This document shows positions 47,894 to 59,269 of a DNA stretch of 64,000 bases, piece after piece. Source of the DNA: Echria macrotheca (Eukaryota > Ascomycota > Sordariomycetes > Sordariales > Schizotheciaceae). Location of the stretch: positions 247,169-311,168 of the forward strand of contig MU839852.1 of NCBI GenBank assembly GCA_030411725.1, given 5' to 3'. Under the pieces are notes generated by a model. It saw only the letters and a program-made list of their open reading frames with translations. It did no database searches and was not told the DNA's origin. A program made the position numbers and the translations under genes. Every line of letters starts with the position of its first letter. Position 1 is the stretch's first letter.

Positions 47894-48477
47894 TCAGATA
47901 GTATGCTCTTCCCGGGTCACCACGCATCCCGCAGTATATTTCTCCATGCCAGGCGAAGCTTTTTCTACAATGCCATATCCAGAAAAGCCTGTAGTGAAGC
48001 AACAATCCCACATCTTTTTCGCTTTAATACGGTCGTCGACAGTGAGCGTGCCGTCGCCCCTCTCCTTTACAACATCCTGGATGGAGCGGAATCGTCCTGG
48101 GGGAGTCGCGGTACACGTCTGAATGAGCACTCGCACTTCAAAGAATGTTGGGCCATAGTATGTAATTGGGGTTCTCGGGTAGCAGTTTGATTATCAATAG
48201 ATAACTTACCGGGATGGTGCCTGCCACAGGACGTTGAGAAATCTGTGGCCCTAAGCGGGTAGTAAATGTAGCGTTTGCATCGGCTACATTGCTTCAAGAC
48301 GCGCTTTTCCTCAGACTTCAGCTTCGAGTCTTGCTTGGCGCTCTTCAGAAGACCGTTATCGACCTGAGGCTTGGATGGTCGCGAGCCCATGACGCGGCGA
48401 AACCAGGACTGGCGTTTTGCACCTTGCTTCTTATCTTCCTTCGAATATGGCGGAGGACGGTCCTCGTTGATCGACAT
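47894..48477 (-). CDS. Small Cys/His-containing hypothetical protein
   Basis: Two exons (48477-48210 and 48135-47894) with a 74-nt intron (GTAAGT...TTTGAAG) give 169 aa. A basic, Ser/Lys-rich N-terminal half leads to CSRCKRYIYY followed by TSCGRHH, a possible zinc-binding knuckle. The second exon is well structured (LTVDDRIKAKKMWDCC, then GYGIVEKASPGMEKY). The intron choice is not certain: the sequence just before the acceptor reads well as protein too (TYYGPTFFEV) but would need a 32-nt intron. Function unknown. A start at 48570 with a 31-residue extension is possible. Confidence 0.5.
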
Positions 48478-49998
48478 TTCCCGAAGTGCAAGTAAATAGG
48501 ATAACAATTGCCGTGACTTGCTAGGTACTCTATGGAGAGAGGCAGGCGAGAAGTGAAGTGCGACGTTCACCTTTTAAAAGCACATCCGAGACTTGTAGGC
48601 CAGCACGGATCCGAACAACCACGAGGAATTCTGACGCTCAATACCTACAGGAAAGGCTGCGGGCGTAGTCTATGTCCGTATCTGAGTTAGCGGTCTCCTT
48701 AGCTACATTACATCATGACCTTGAGAATCAAGTTAGAACCAGAATACTCTCTTGTGTTCCCAACTCCCGCACGGTCACAAGCTCGGGATAGCCTCGTTTT
48801 AACCCCGTTATCATCTTTCTGCTCACCAAAGAGCAAGGTGGAACTGGTGGATACCTTACTGCGGGGAGTAATGCCGGGGCCGGGGCGGGCTTGGCGATAT
48901 CCGGATCGGAGATCTGGGATCGGGTGCTTGCGCTTGCGACTGCGGCAGCAGCTTTCGACTAGTTCTAGCGCATCCGACCACTGCATGAGTCGGGACGGAG
49001 CAAAAGCTGCAAAGGTTGACTGCACATGTTTTCGGCTGTGCAACGCTCAATCTGCACCCTGCCTTCCTCGCTTTTTCACATGTCATCTGCGTCGTCTCCC
49101 GCTTCCCAAGACCGAACTGGTTGACATTGAAGAAGAGAAATTGAGTCGAACAGCGGTCATGCCGACCACCCAGGGATCCGTTCTCAGGGGCCCACGACCG
49201 CTCCCAGATGACCCGTTTCAGAACCCACAGCAACCGAGCAGTAGGCTCACATCAGTGTGCCTGCCCCATGGTCCCGACATCTTCACACTTGCCGTGGTGT
49301 TGAATGGGTCAGGGTTGTCCACGTCGGTGCGGAAGCCAGTGCTATCGATAAGCCAGATTGGACGCCTCGGGCACCCCCTGCAGGGCCGCTTCCCAATCGG
49401 GTGCGACGGCAGCCGCGAGAGGGGGGAGGGGAGGATCGGGCCTGTGTGGTTAAGGGGCTGGCGAGGCCCCAGTTGCGGGCGACTGAGCCAATCAGCAGGC
49501 GCTGGTTGACGCGTTGGGGTCGGCTGGAGCTCGATTGGCGGGCGTGCAGCTTCTCGATTCGGATGATCGAAATTAAACCACGTCGCCGAGAAGCGAAGCG
49601 CTCAGGGCGCTCAGGGCGCTGCAGCGAACACCTGAGCGAAAAACCCCCAAAATTCTGGCCGCCCGTTTCCCGGAACTCCAGAAGCGTCAATTCGGATGGG
49701 GCCAGTCCTCATGGATTCTTCCTTTTCGTTCATGCAAGCGCCCTCCACCCCGACTCTCCCCCCGCCATCAATTTGTCCTGGACTTTGATTGCCGTCTGCC
49801 GCGTGTGTTTCTCTGTCGCTGTCTCCGGTCGCCGCTCTCGCGATTCCGTCGTCCGGCGGCTGCTACTCGCGTCCTGTCTCTGTGTCTCCGCAGGGTCGGG
49901 CCGCTGGCGCGAGACCCGCGACTCCGAATCCATCCTTCCCTCCGTCTTCTCTTGTGCTTCCATCGCCCGTGTCCGCATATCCTGTGCGACGCCGGGAG
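48478..49998. promoter_or_regulatory. Divergent promoter region with long leader
   Basis: 1.5 kb between a minus-strand small gene and the C2H2 regulator. The right 300 nt is C/T-rich with few ATGs, suiting a long leader for the regulator. A large ORF through this part is open by composition but has no ATG start. A duplicated GCTCAGGGC unit occurs at about 49599-49617. Confidence 0.4.
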
Positions 49999-52867
49999 AT
50001 GGAGTCCCAGAGCAGGGGCGGCGGCGTTGTCGTCAACTCGCGCGTCACAAGCAAGCTGGCTGCCGACTACAACCTCGTTCTTCCCTACCGCTCACGACTC
50101 CGCGCTGGCACCGGTCCACGGGACGACATCCTCGTCAAGCACCTTCTCGAAACCTCGTCGCTGTCCGGCACCACGGCCCCCAGCAGTCCGACGCTGGCGG
50201 ATTCGCCCGCCACCGCTCCAGGACCTTCACTGCCCCTTCCCACCCACAAGCTGCTCCGCTCGAAATCGAGCCAGTACCTGCGACGCGATGCTCTCGAAGT
50301 GCCCGGAGCGAGGACACTCCAGGTGCCTCGTAAATCGCTAGACAAGGACGATGCCCCCTCGGTCGAAGCGTTCCGGAGGCACCACCGTGGAATTGGCTCG
50401 ATCGATTCGATGCTCTCTTCCACGACGTGCGTGAACACGCAATCCGAGTGCAGCCGACCAGCATCGCGTGTTTCCCGAACGAATCGATACGAAGCCGACT
50501 CCATCGCCGGCCATCCGTTTCTGGATGAAGTCGCCAAGTATGCTTACGACGAGGATTCCGACGACTTGGTCCTCATCGACTCCGTCACGCCGACTCGCGG
50601 GACCCACTTCGTGCCGACGACGAGTCCCGCCTTCAGCCCCACCCCCATTGCGATCCACAACGACTGCGAAGGCGAGGACGAGGTGCAGGAGGAGACCAGG
50701 GTGGTCAATGAGATTTCCAGCTGGGTGCTGAGGTCGCTCTGGGGAAAAGAGGTGGACGAGTGCGTTGCGCCCCTCCTCGTTTCGGACTGCACGCAGCGCT
50801 ATCTCCAAGAGCTATATACCGCGGCAAAGGATGGGAACCTGAGAAACGCAGCCGCAAGCCCCGAACAGGCTGGAACATCCCCGGGAAGTGGGTTGGGTGG
50901 TGGGGGTTCCCCGCCCAACAGCGGGAGCGGAAAGGGCAAGAGAAAAGCTGATTCGGGCAACGAAGATGGCGATGGCTATGGAGACGAAGCCGGAAAGGAC
51001 GGCGAGGGCAACATGGCAACCGGCATCCCACGGCCCGCCGCTAGGGCCAGCAATAGCTGCAACTTTAGCTGCCCCTACCGGAAACGCAACCCCCGTCGAT
51101 TCAACGTTCGAGACTATTACGTCTGTGCCACGCACTCTTTTGCGGACATGTCACAGCTCAAGTAAGTTTCTCTTTTTTTTTTTTCCTGGCGGGGTTCGGC
51201 GCTGATCTTGGTAGGAAACACATCCGTGCGCATCACCCCCCGGTCCAGAGAAACGCAGGCCCCTTTTCCTGTCCCAGGTGTTTCCAGGGGTTTCCTACCA
51301 AGAATGATCTTGATGATCATTTGAGAGCGCCGGATGTGTGCCGTATCACGTTCGATCAGGGCGGTGCCGACCCGGAGGATGGCATCACGCAGAAAATTAT
51401 CGTCTCGCTCGAGGCCAGGACGCTCAAGCTCAAGATCGACAACTGGGTATCACTATGGAAACTTTTGTTCCCCGCTGACAAGATGGTTCCCGACCCGAGT
51501 AAGTTGATCCACATCGTCATGTGAGGTGGCTGCTGACGAATTTAGCCTTCGTTCCTGTGATGGAGGTGTTTGACTTTGTTGCCGAGTCGAAAAAGTTCCT
51601 GGACAAGCTGCGAGAGCTTCTGGAGCTTCAATACCGCTATGTTCTTGAGGGAGCCGACCAGTCAGCGGATGTCGAACGGAAAATTCACCAGGGGCTGGAC
51701 CGCAGCACGCAGTCATTTTACAACTGGGTCGAGATCGTCATCCAGGACTGGGAGCAGAGATTTACCGGAGCCGTGTCGATGTTCTCGCAGCTCGAGGCGC
51801 TTACCAGCCAGCCGGCTGATGAAGCATGGACTGGTGCCTCGCAACTTCTGCCCCCTTCGCCTGCCCTCACCCCAACTGTTGCGGCGACCACCGAGTCTGC
51901 CCCGACGTCGGCCGCGACCCGAGACGACAGCCCCGAGTCAACTAGCCAGAGCTCAGTCAGCGGCGCAACTGGCGCTCGCCGGACTAACCCGACTAAGAGG
52001 ATCAGGAGATCGGACGCTGTGCCCAAGACACAGCTTCCCGTGCCGATTCAAAAGGCCAGAACGCCACAGCCGCAGAGCAGGACTCCTAGCTCTTCCCTCA
52101 GGCGGCCTTCCGGGGTGCCGGTTTTGGCAACGCAGCCTTTGACAAGCCAGCCCCCGGCAACGCTTCCGCCGAACCCACCGATACATAACCCCCGGCCCTC
52201 GTATCCCCAGCACTGGACAGCCGAGTACCCGCAGGTATCGTCTCCCTATGGCCCGCCATATACGGTTATGGCCTCTAGCCCTGGCATTCCCGCTCCGCAG
52301 TATCCGACATCGACGATTCCTCAGTCCCCGTTCCTCCCGTCGGAACCGACGACGCCGGCCGATCAACACCCACAGCAACAGCAACCTCAGTTGGACTGCA
52401 TGCATCCCGATCCCGCTGCACCTCCGGTGAGCCTGCCCGACTCGCGGCATTCGTCCACCATTCGCGCGTCACGGTTCTTGGGCTCGACCCCGCGTTCCTC
52501 ACTTACCTCGGAATGGGTACGGGACCCGACAAATCTGAACGCCAACCGCGACTCGGCGCAGACGTTGGTCGACGTGCACCCTCCAGGTCCTTGCCAGAAT
52601 CTCTATTGTCCAAGCTGCAGCAAGATGCTACCTGATGGAATGGGGCACCCAGGCGTGCAGCACACGGCCGGCCACGGAAATGCCATGTTTGACGGAGGAA
52701 TGGTGGGTATGGGGCATGGTTTCGGCATGGGAGTCGTCAGTGAGGAGCATGGCGGATATCCCGCTCAAGGTGAATGGTATGGAGGGATGGGTGTCGGCGT
52801 GCAAGGCGGCGGTGGAATAGGGGGTGGGCCGGGAGGGATGTTTAACGGGATGCAAGAGGGGTTCTGA
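49999..52867 (+). CDS. C2H2 zinc-finger-type regulator
   Basis: Three exons (49999-51161, 51215-51498, 51546-52867) give 922 aa. The first intron falls inside the finger region. Once spliced, a CPYRKRNPRRF...YVCATHSFADMSQLKKHIRAHH finger, a CPRCFQGFPTKNDLDDHLR finger and a further PDVC are seen (about residues 355-430). This paired, atypical C2H2 layout recurs in filamentous-fungal proteins. The rest is low-complexity: Ser/Pro N-terminus, acidic Gly/Lys linker, a helical stretch after the fingers with FDFVAESKKFLDKLRELLELQ, and a Pro/Gln/Gly-rich C-terminus ending in Gly-Met repeats. Predicted nuclear; targets unknown. The start follows an open but ATG-less upstream frame. Confidence 0.75.
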
Positions 52868-53213
52868 AAGGGTGTAGGATCACGATGTTTGGAATTTGCG
52901 AGTTGGATATGAGCGAGGAGTAACGGCTTGGGAACACAAAAGTTGAGCGACGTCGACAACGACTACCTATCCGGATGGTCCTTTTTCCTTTGTCTTGGTT
53001 TCTCGTTTCACTTTTTTTTCACCCCACGGGCGGCTTGGAGCTATACATGTTTGGATGAGATTTCTAACGATGACGAAGTGATGTATTAGTAGCTAGACTT
53101 CTGGGGTCCAGGCGGGTCCCCTGGACAATGTTTAATTCGCCATATACCACGGGTTTAGAGATTGGTTGGCGGTTACTTTGGTTGGCAATATACGATTCTG
53201 TCCAGTTGCTGGT
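52868..53213. other. Convergent 3' region
   Basis: 346 nt between convergent genes, with nothing but probable 3' UTR sequence. Confidence 0.4.
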
Positions 53214-54335
53214 TCATCCAAGAGTTTTCGAGACCATATTGTCGTTGAGCTGAATGGCTGCTTTGAGCTGCATCAAAGATTCCGGCCAGGGCTGTCTGTT
53301 CTCAAGGCAGAGTTCGGTGAAGAGGTCGATGGTATGCGGACCGACAAGTAAACACGAGTCGAGCATCTCGAGCAACCTGTCAAGTACGTCGCGGTCCTCC
53401 GAGCCTGCTGGCATGACGAGATGCGCAAAGGCACCGGGACTGGACATCCGAAGAGTCCCGCGCTGCTGACCGGTGGTGTCGGGACCCTCTAAGTCCAGAA
53501 CAGGACCAAGACGAGATCGATATGGAGAGATGTTCGGACTCTCCCAGGACAGGATACGACGGAAATCCGGACGCCACGCCGCCCACATGGGATAGTCGGG
53601 AAACATGTCGACAAGCAGTCTATCTGCCATGGGGAGACTGACGATGTCCCGGAGGCCGCAGACTAGTTTGTAGGCGTCGAACCAGTGCCGTGCTCGACGT
53701 AGGGAATCAAGTTCCCGGGTTAGGTTGGCTTGGTAGTGGCTCAGTTTCAGCACTCTCTCGATGAGGCTGACGGGAAGGGCTTCCTGGCAGGTCCCGTGTC
53801 CGACGGCTCTCAGAAGGCCTAGAATCGAAGGAAAGTCCTTGGATCGGCCTTTGAGGACATCGAGGAGCTCCTTGGCCGCTGTTATTTCGTCCTCTGAGCA
53901 CACCCCCGGGTTCGCACGGCGTGAGTGGATGATGAGCTGGAGGTAAACGTCTAACCTCGCCTCGAAGAAGACATCCCTATCCGCCGCGTCCGGCTTGATG
54001 GAAAGTATCTGGCCGCGGGCCTGGGGGTGTGAGAGTAGATGCAGACAGGCGAGGATGGCGGATTCGTGGGTGCCTAGCTCGCCGCGCATGGCTGCCAGCT
54101 CGTTTGCGAAGAAAATGTCACATTCTGCGGGTTTTGGCCGGGCTCTTCGCCGTAGCAGCGATGATGATTTGTTCCGAAGGAGACATGTAGCTGTCTTTTG
54201 GAGCTCGGTCAGAGGGAAGCTTTCGAGGGAACCGGCAAGGAGGGATTGCTTGGCTTTGGTTTGTCGGATCTGGGTTGGCCAGCTTGGTTTCCGGCCGAGG
54301 AGTGACATTACTTCTCTTGGAGTTCTAAGGAGCAT
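53214..54335 (-). CDS. Hypothetical helical protein
   Basis: One exon, 373 aa, no family recognised. It is soluble and helix-rich, with a basic N-terminus (residues 1-75) that could be a mitochondrial or nuclear signal, and Leu-rich helices throughout (for example SLIERVLKLSHYQANLTREL at about 190-210). No signal peptide or membrane span. The codon pattern is clearly coding on this strand and the overlapping frames are fragmented, so the ORF is probably real. Helical repeats of the ARM/TPR type are possible but I cannot define a unit. Confidence 0.65.
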   Translation of the reverse strand: MLLRTPREVMSLLGRKPSWPTQIRQTKAKQSLLAGSLESFPLTELQKTATCLLRNKSSSLLRRRARPKPAECDIFFANELAAMRGELGTHESAILACLHLLSHPQARGQILSIKPDAADRDVFFEARLDVYLQLIIHSRRANPGVCSEDEITAAKELLDVLKGRSKDFPSILGLLRAVGHGTCQEALPVSLIERVLKLSHYQANLTRELDSLRRARHWFDAYKLVCGLRDIVSLPMADRLLVDMFPDYPMWAAWRPDFRRILSWESPNISPYRSRLGPVLDLEGPDTTGQQRGTLRMSSPGAFAHLVMPAGSEDRDVLDRLLEMLDSCLLVGPHTIDLFTELCLENRQPWPESLMQLKAAIQLNDNMVSKTLG

Positions 54336-54818
54336 GCTGTGAATTGGAGAAGAACTTGGATCGTTTTGAATTGGAAAGTAGCTCCAGAGAGTCCTGGTCT
54401 CCTGCGGCGATCACGCAGTTTACCCCTGAAACATCGCCGCGAGGAGTGATCTGGGCCATTCTCGCCGTCCGATTCCGCCACAGAAAAAGATTACGCACAA
54501 TTGAGAAAATCGGCAGTATCTATCTGCAAGCTCTTCGTTCTGATCCTAAATCGCCTTATTGATTCTGTCTGATTTGAATGTTTACACAGAAGTGCGAAAA
54601 GCTGCTCAGGGGAAAATACCCGGTGCCAGCTGCTGACAGCTGCGTGAGACATTTATCCCACTTGGGAGTGCGATTAGCCAAACCCCGCGTGCAGGTGCCC
54701 ATTTTTCGCGTCAAACCTGCAAATTTCAACCGCGCCGTCGCTTCATCGAACTCGCCAGTTCCAACGTCAACACTCGCTCTCACAAGTAAAAGTATTCATC
54801 GCCCGCAGCACACACATC
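54336..54818. promoter_or_regulatory. Divergent promoter region
   Basis: 483 nt between a minus-strand unknown gene and the FAR1-type gene. It must hold both promoters. No motif picked out. Confidence 0.4.
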
Positions 54819-55751
54819 ATGGCCCAACAAGGCTCGTTCTCGGAGTTCCAGGTTATATCGCCGGAGGCAATGCAATTGTCGCGTCAAATGGGCGGTCATC
54901 AGCAACTCCACCCGCACCGGTATCCAGCCCACCAACAACCACCGGCCCAGCCACGCCAACATGTTCCTCAACAACAGCAGCAGCCACAGCAAGACCAGCA
55001 GCCCCAGAGACCCAATTTCTCCATGACGTTGCTGCCGCCTCCGCAGGACCGCCTCTACGGCACCTTCGACACCCTGCTGGCCGATGTCAAGTCGTTCACC
55101 CGGTCGCAAGGGTACGCCATCGTCATCGTGTCATCGCTGAACCGCGACCCCCAGGGCAACTACCGTCGCTACAACCTCTGCTGCTCCAAGGGTGGCAAGA
55201 ACTACACGTCACACAGCAAGGGCATACGAAACGCCCGCTCTGCCAAGACGGGATGTCCCATGCGTATGAAAGCCGTCCAGGAGAAGGCGTGGCCGTACAA
55301 CGACAAGTGGCACGTCGTCGTGCAGTGTGCCGAGCACAACCACGAGCCTTTCACGGGAGAGCCGGGCGTCAACGTGCCGGCGCAGTTCAGGAAGATTGAG
55401 CAAGACGGGCAGAGATGGCTCATGATCATGCATCGCGAGGCACAATGCACCCTCCGACAGCTGACTATCGGGATCCGCATCTCGTTTGGCGAGAAGTATC
55501 AGTACGTGAAGAAGAGCGATGTGCGCAACACACTAGCCAAGATAAAGAGGGATGAGGATCGCAAGGCCGCCGCCGATGCTGCCGCCCAGGGGCTGCCGTC
55601 GAATCTACCGTATACCCTGTTGCCGGAGTCGCATCAACCACCGCCTCCACCTGCGCCGGAACAGCCTGTTGAGCAGATTCCACAGTTGCCTCCTCATCTG
55701 CAGGTGCCCGACCCAGATCTTGAGTCAGACGACGAGGATGAAGAGCCGTAG
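54819..55751 (+). CDS. FAR1-type DNA-binding domain protein
   Basis: One exon, 310 aa; ATG in a good context (CATCATGGCC). A Gln/Pro/His-rich N-terminus (residues 1-70) precedes a FAR1-like zinc domain at about 80-190: an LADVKSFTRSQGYAIVIV start, NLCCSKGG, a CPMRMKAV cysteine, and WHVVVQCAEHNHEP with the closing HxH. This WRKY/GCM1-related fold is shared by plant FAR1/FHY3 and Mutator-like (MULE) transposases. No transposase (DDE) domain or terminal repeats are seen, so it looks like a stand-alone DNA-binding protein, possibly derived from a MULE. The C-terminus is a basic helix then a Pro-rich, very acidic tail. Nuclear role inferred. Confidence 0.78.
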   Translation: MAQQGSFSEFQVISPEAMQLSRQMGGHQQLHPHRYPAHQQPPAQPRQHVPQQQQQPQQDQQPQRPNFSMTLLPPPQDRLYGTFDTLLADVKSFTRSQGYAIVIVSSLNRDPQGNYRRYNLCCSKGGKNYTSHSKGIRNARSAKTGCPMRMKAVQEKAWPYNDKWHVVVQCAEHNHEPFTGEPGVNVPAQFRKIEQDGQRWLMIMHREAQCTLRQLTIGIRISFGEKYQYVKKSDVRNTLAKIKRDEDRKAAADAAAQGLPSNLPYTLLPESHQPPPPPAPEQPVEQIPQLPPHLQVPDPDLESDDEDEEP

Positions 55752-55959
55752 GAAGGGGTTTCGGACGCAAGTGATTACGATTCAGGCGGGGTGGCACGCT
55801 ATCTTTAGGGATGCGGCCTCATTTTTAGACCAGTGGACTATGTCCGCATTAGCGTTAGATTCCAGGGACACAGATCAGGTTTATTCTAGACTCCAGCGGA
55901 ATTTAACTCCTGTGCTTTAAACCCTGGTACGATTGCATTTCTGCGTCTTGTTATTTGTA

Positions 55960-57106
55960 CTAATCATTTGGCCACAGGCGAACGGGTATCCAAGAACACC
56001 AAGGAGCCCACTTGAGACAAATACGAGTTCCTGAATACACTCCGTGGGAATGTGAGGTGTATTTGGTTTGAACTCCTAACGAGGACCTCTTGTCCCACCT
56101 GTTGGCAGTTCGTAGACATGAATTTGCGTGGGCATTTCTGATGGCGGTTGGATGTTCTTTTGCGACAGGCGGCGAGAGCGTTCGAAATTCCGTCCGAGAA
56201 TCGCCGACATCATACAGTTGATATTTCGGCTCCATCGCGGCGACATGCGGTTGTTCGTGCCGGGACTCGTGGATCGATGGCCGTTCACCATCCGGAGTGG
56301 CTATCTTTCTCCTTTTCCTCCTCCACCACAGAAATACCCCTATGCCCAAGGCTAATACCGCGAATACTACGGCAACTGAGACCCCTACACTGAGCCCTAC
56401 CGACGAGGACCCCGAAGGACCTGCTTCTGGCGTCGTCGACGACGACGACGAAGAAGGGATATCCGATGTTATCCGTGGTACCGAGGAGTCCGTTCTGGAT
56501 GGCGCGCCGGAGCTACTGGTCGCCTCGGCTTTGATATTGAAGCCATTGACAGGAACACCGAATACGGTAACCGTGCCGGTTCGGACCACGCTAGTCATGA
56601 GGACCCTCTTTGTCGTTTCCGTCAAGCCCAAATAGGTGAACGTCTGTCCCGGAAAGATGGACGACACGCACTGAGAGGGGAAAGCCTTTGTGAGAGGCTG
56701 CGGCACGAGGAGATCATATTGCCTGTTGCCCGTCAGATACATAATGCATCGTCCCGAGAAGCGATTCTCACGATGGACAGCAATAGACGTATGGGGTGTC
56801 GTCTGCCAGCAACGCCACTTGCACCGTCGAATATCTCTGGGGACACGCAAACGACGGACCCAGAGCGGTATAGGTCGTAATGGGAGGTGCCGTCTGGAAC
56901 CACCAAGCCGACACCTCGGGAGCGTGACAGCTCTGGACTTTGGCGTCGAACGCTCTCCCGTAGAATGGGTCCCATGCCAGCATGCGGCCGTCGTCGTGCT
57001 GGTACAGCTTTGAGGCACAGTCGGTCGCGGCCGGCCATGGTGTTGATAGCGGCAGGAACTGGGTCGGTGTCCCGTTGGCCGTGATGAGCTGCGATGGACT
57101 CGCCAT
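55960..57106 (-). CDS. Single-pass surface protein with Ser-rich stalk
   Basis: Two exons (57106-56772 and 56722-55960; 49-nt intron) give 365 aa. The ectodomain is Trp/Tyr/Cys-containing (VSAWWFQTAPP, VYCCPS). A Ser-rich stalk (SSSSSSTTPEAGPSGSSS) precedes a transmembrane helix at about 233-255 ending in WWRRKRRK, and a basic/acidic tail. No classical signal peptide is visible; an upstream in-frame ATG adds 11 residues without changing that. This type of fungal protein is often a non-classical (N-out) membrane protein. Oddity: in the +1 frame near 56070-56150 the sequence reads HVYELP-like before a stop, an ending often seen in such proteins, so the C-terminus may involve a missed splice or a frameshift. 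Confidence 0.72.
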
Positions 57107-57831
57107 TGGAATACACGAAGTATACGGCTGCAATTGCAAGCCATTACATGGACGCGTGGATTGGGACGCCCATCATATTTACTTCACCAGTTACACACAT
57201 GCGCGCGCTTCCCTGGATTTCTCATTTGCGCTTAATGGTCGGTCTAAAACCGGGCAGGCGAAGGAAGCAATGGAATCCGAGGGGGCGAATGATGAGGCGC
57301 GGCGACAGGAACTTAGGCGCCTTCTCGACCTTCCAGGGCTTAGTCTACTTCCTTTGATGCACTGCCCGAATCCCTCGGTAGTGCGAAAGCATGCGAAAGG
57401 GAAAATTGTACGCCAAGCTGCCCTAGTGTTTTGGGGGACTCCCAACCAAATTTCTAGGGGTTCGGCATCGACACGGCCTGTCCAAAATTTCAGCACCTGG
57501 AGGGATCCTAGCCAAACAAGCTGTTGATGAGGATGAAAGGCATACGAGATGCTCCGTGCGAGTATCATACAGCTACAAATCCCACTCTGGAAGCCTTGTG
57601 CACGGTCAGAGATGTTCAATTTCATCATTTCACCGAGCTCGATAACTACAGCCTCAACGCCTCGAAACGGAATATGCAGCCACCACTCCAATGCGGAAAT
57701 CGCGAGAGGAAGAGCGGGTACATGAGCCAAACTGAACCTGTCCAGCAACGTAACATGATCCCAATCCACCTGCTGTGGGACACAAATACAAACAACAACA
57801 CACGAACATCGAACCAAAGAATAGGAAACAG
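57107..57831. other. Gap between two minus-strand genes
   Basis: 725 nt: promoter of the surface protein plus the 3' end of the dioxygenase gene. No ORF of note. Confidence 0.4.
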
Positions 57832-59269
57832 CTAAGCGCAGCTGGCTCTGCGATGCTTCACCCGCAACTCCGGCGGCGACCGCTCGATGTCCCAGGTGGC
57901 GTTCTTGCGGTACTCGTTCATCCCATAGCACTCCCAGCTCAGGCGCTCGAGCGGCCTCGGCGTCGGCCAGCGGAGCTCCTCGTTGCGCAGCCAGAGACGG
58001 AGCATGTGGCGGCGGGCGGTCTCGTCATCGGCAAAACCGCTGCGGGCGTGCATCATGGCGAAGTTGTTGAAGATCTCAATGTCGCCCTTGCGCAGCTTGA
58101 TCTCGACGGCGTGCTTCTTGGCCAGGAAGTAGACCATGTCGAGCGCCTCGGCCTGGATCTCGGTCATGGCCGGCACGGCCGGGTGGTGCGGCGAGAAGTG
58201 GGAGCCCGTCAGGGGGCGGCGCGAGAACTGGAAGCCCGGGCCGTGGCGGCCGAATAGGTGCAGGAGCGGACGCGTGTGGTATTCGCCTTGCCAGAACCTG
58301 TTGCTGGTTAGCTTGCCGGAGGATACTAGGGTTGAGATGGGGCTACCTACTCGTCGAACGGCCAGTCATCTTTGGCTAGCACGTGGATTACGTCGGGTCG
58401 CGTCTGGGCGATCTCGTTGTAGATCTTGGCCGATGAGGCGAGGAACGACTCGCCGCCGTAGGCTGCCACATCGAGCGCGTACAGGGACAGAACGTCGCAC
58501 AGGTCGGTGTGGAAGGGCTATTCCGGTTAGCGATGTCTTCCGAACGTCTCCCAGGAAAAGGGGGGACAAACCTGGGCACGGGCCACATAGGGGGAGTTGG
58601 GCATGCTGCCATGCTTCTTGATGTCCTCGACGACGGCTTGGATGTGGACTGTGGCTCGTCAATACATGCGGTATATCATCAGGGACTAGGGTGACTAACG
58701 GATCATGCGGCCGTCAAAGTCCTGCATGCCCCGAGTCTCGGCAATGTAGCTGGTGACGCCGAGATACAGCAGGATATTATCCATGTTGGAGAACTTGTCG
58801 GGCTCGAGACCGCGAAGGACGGCGAAACCCCTTCCCTCATGGATCGTCATCGCCACCTCCTGAAGCCTAGGCCCAAGGGTTGGAAGGGGAAAGGTATTCT
58901 GGTTGACATCGTCTGGGCCGAGTTTACCGGGAAGACCTGCCACAATGCTTGTTAGTGTTTTCATCTACCGGAGGATCGGTATGGAGACGCACTCTTGAAA
59001 TGGGCAAGACCGGCCTCGATCTCATCCAGATCCTGACGACTGAACTTGATGATGAAGTCGTCTTCTGATTCAAAATCAGAACCGGACCAGGACCGGGCCG
59101 TGTCGATCTGAGTGGGCCATCCCTCCGGGACGGTGGTGGGCCTATCCGGACACAGAACAGCCAGACGCTCGACACGGTCTCTGAAGACTTTGTAGGATGG
59201 GATCCAGTCAATGTCTGGCCGGACGATGGGCTCGGAGGGTTGGGAAGAAGCAACAAGCTGGCACTCCAT
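57832..59269 (-). CDS. TauD/TfdA-like Fe(II)/2-oxoglutarate dioxygenase
   Basis: Five exons (59269-58993, 58936-58700, 58648-58572, 58517-58351, 58297-57832) with introns of 51-56 nt give 407 aa. The Fe ligands H-x-D appear as FHTDLCD at about residues 199-205 (H200, D202). The distal His lies at about 350 (RRHMLRLWLR), with an Arg nearby to hold 2-oxoglutarate. These residues fit the TauD/TfdA (clavaminate-synthase-like) fold. The N-terminal 90 residues match a common fungal extension (WIPSYKVFRDRVERLA). The substrate is unknown: taurine- or sulfonate-type, or a secondary metabolite. Length is normal. It is the last gene in the window and has no biosynthetic neighbour. Confidence 0.9.

Noticed and set aside
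49257..50333. A 358-aa plus-strand frame
   Set aside because: It lies in the leader and the first exon of the C2H2 gene in another frame; Arg/Pro/Ser-rich, with no start context.
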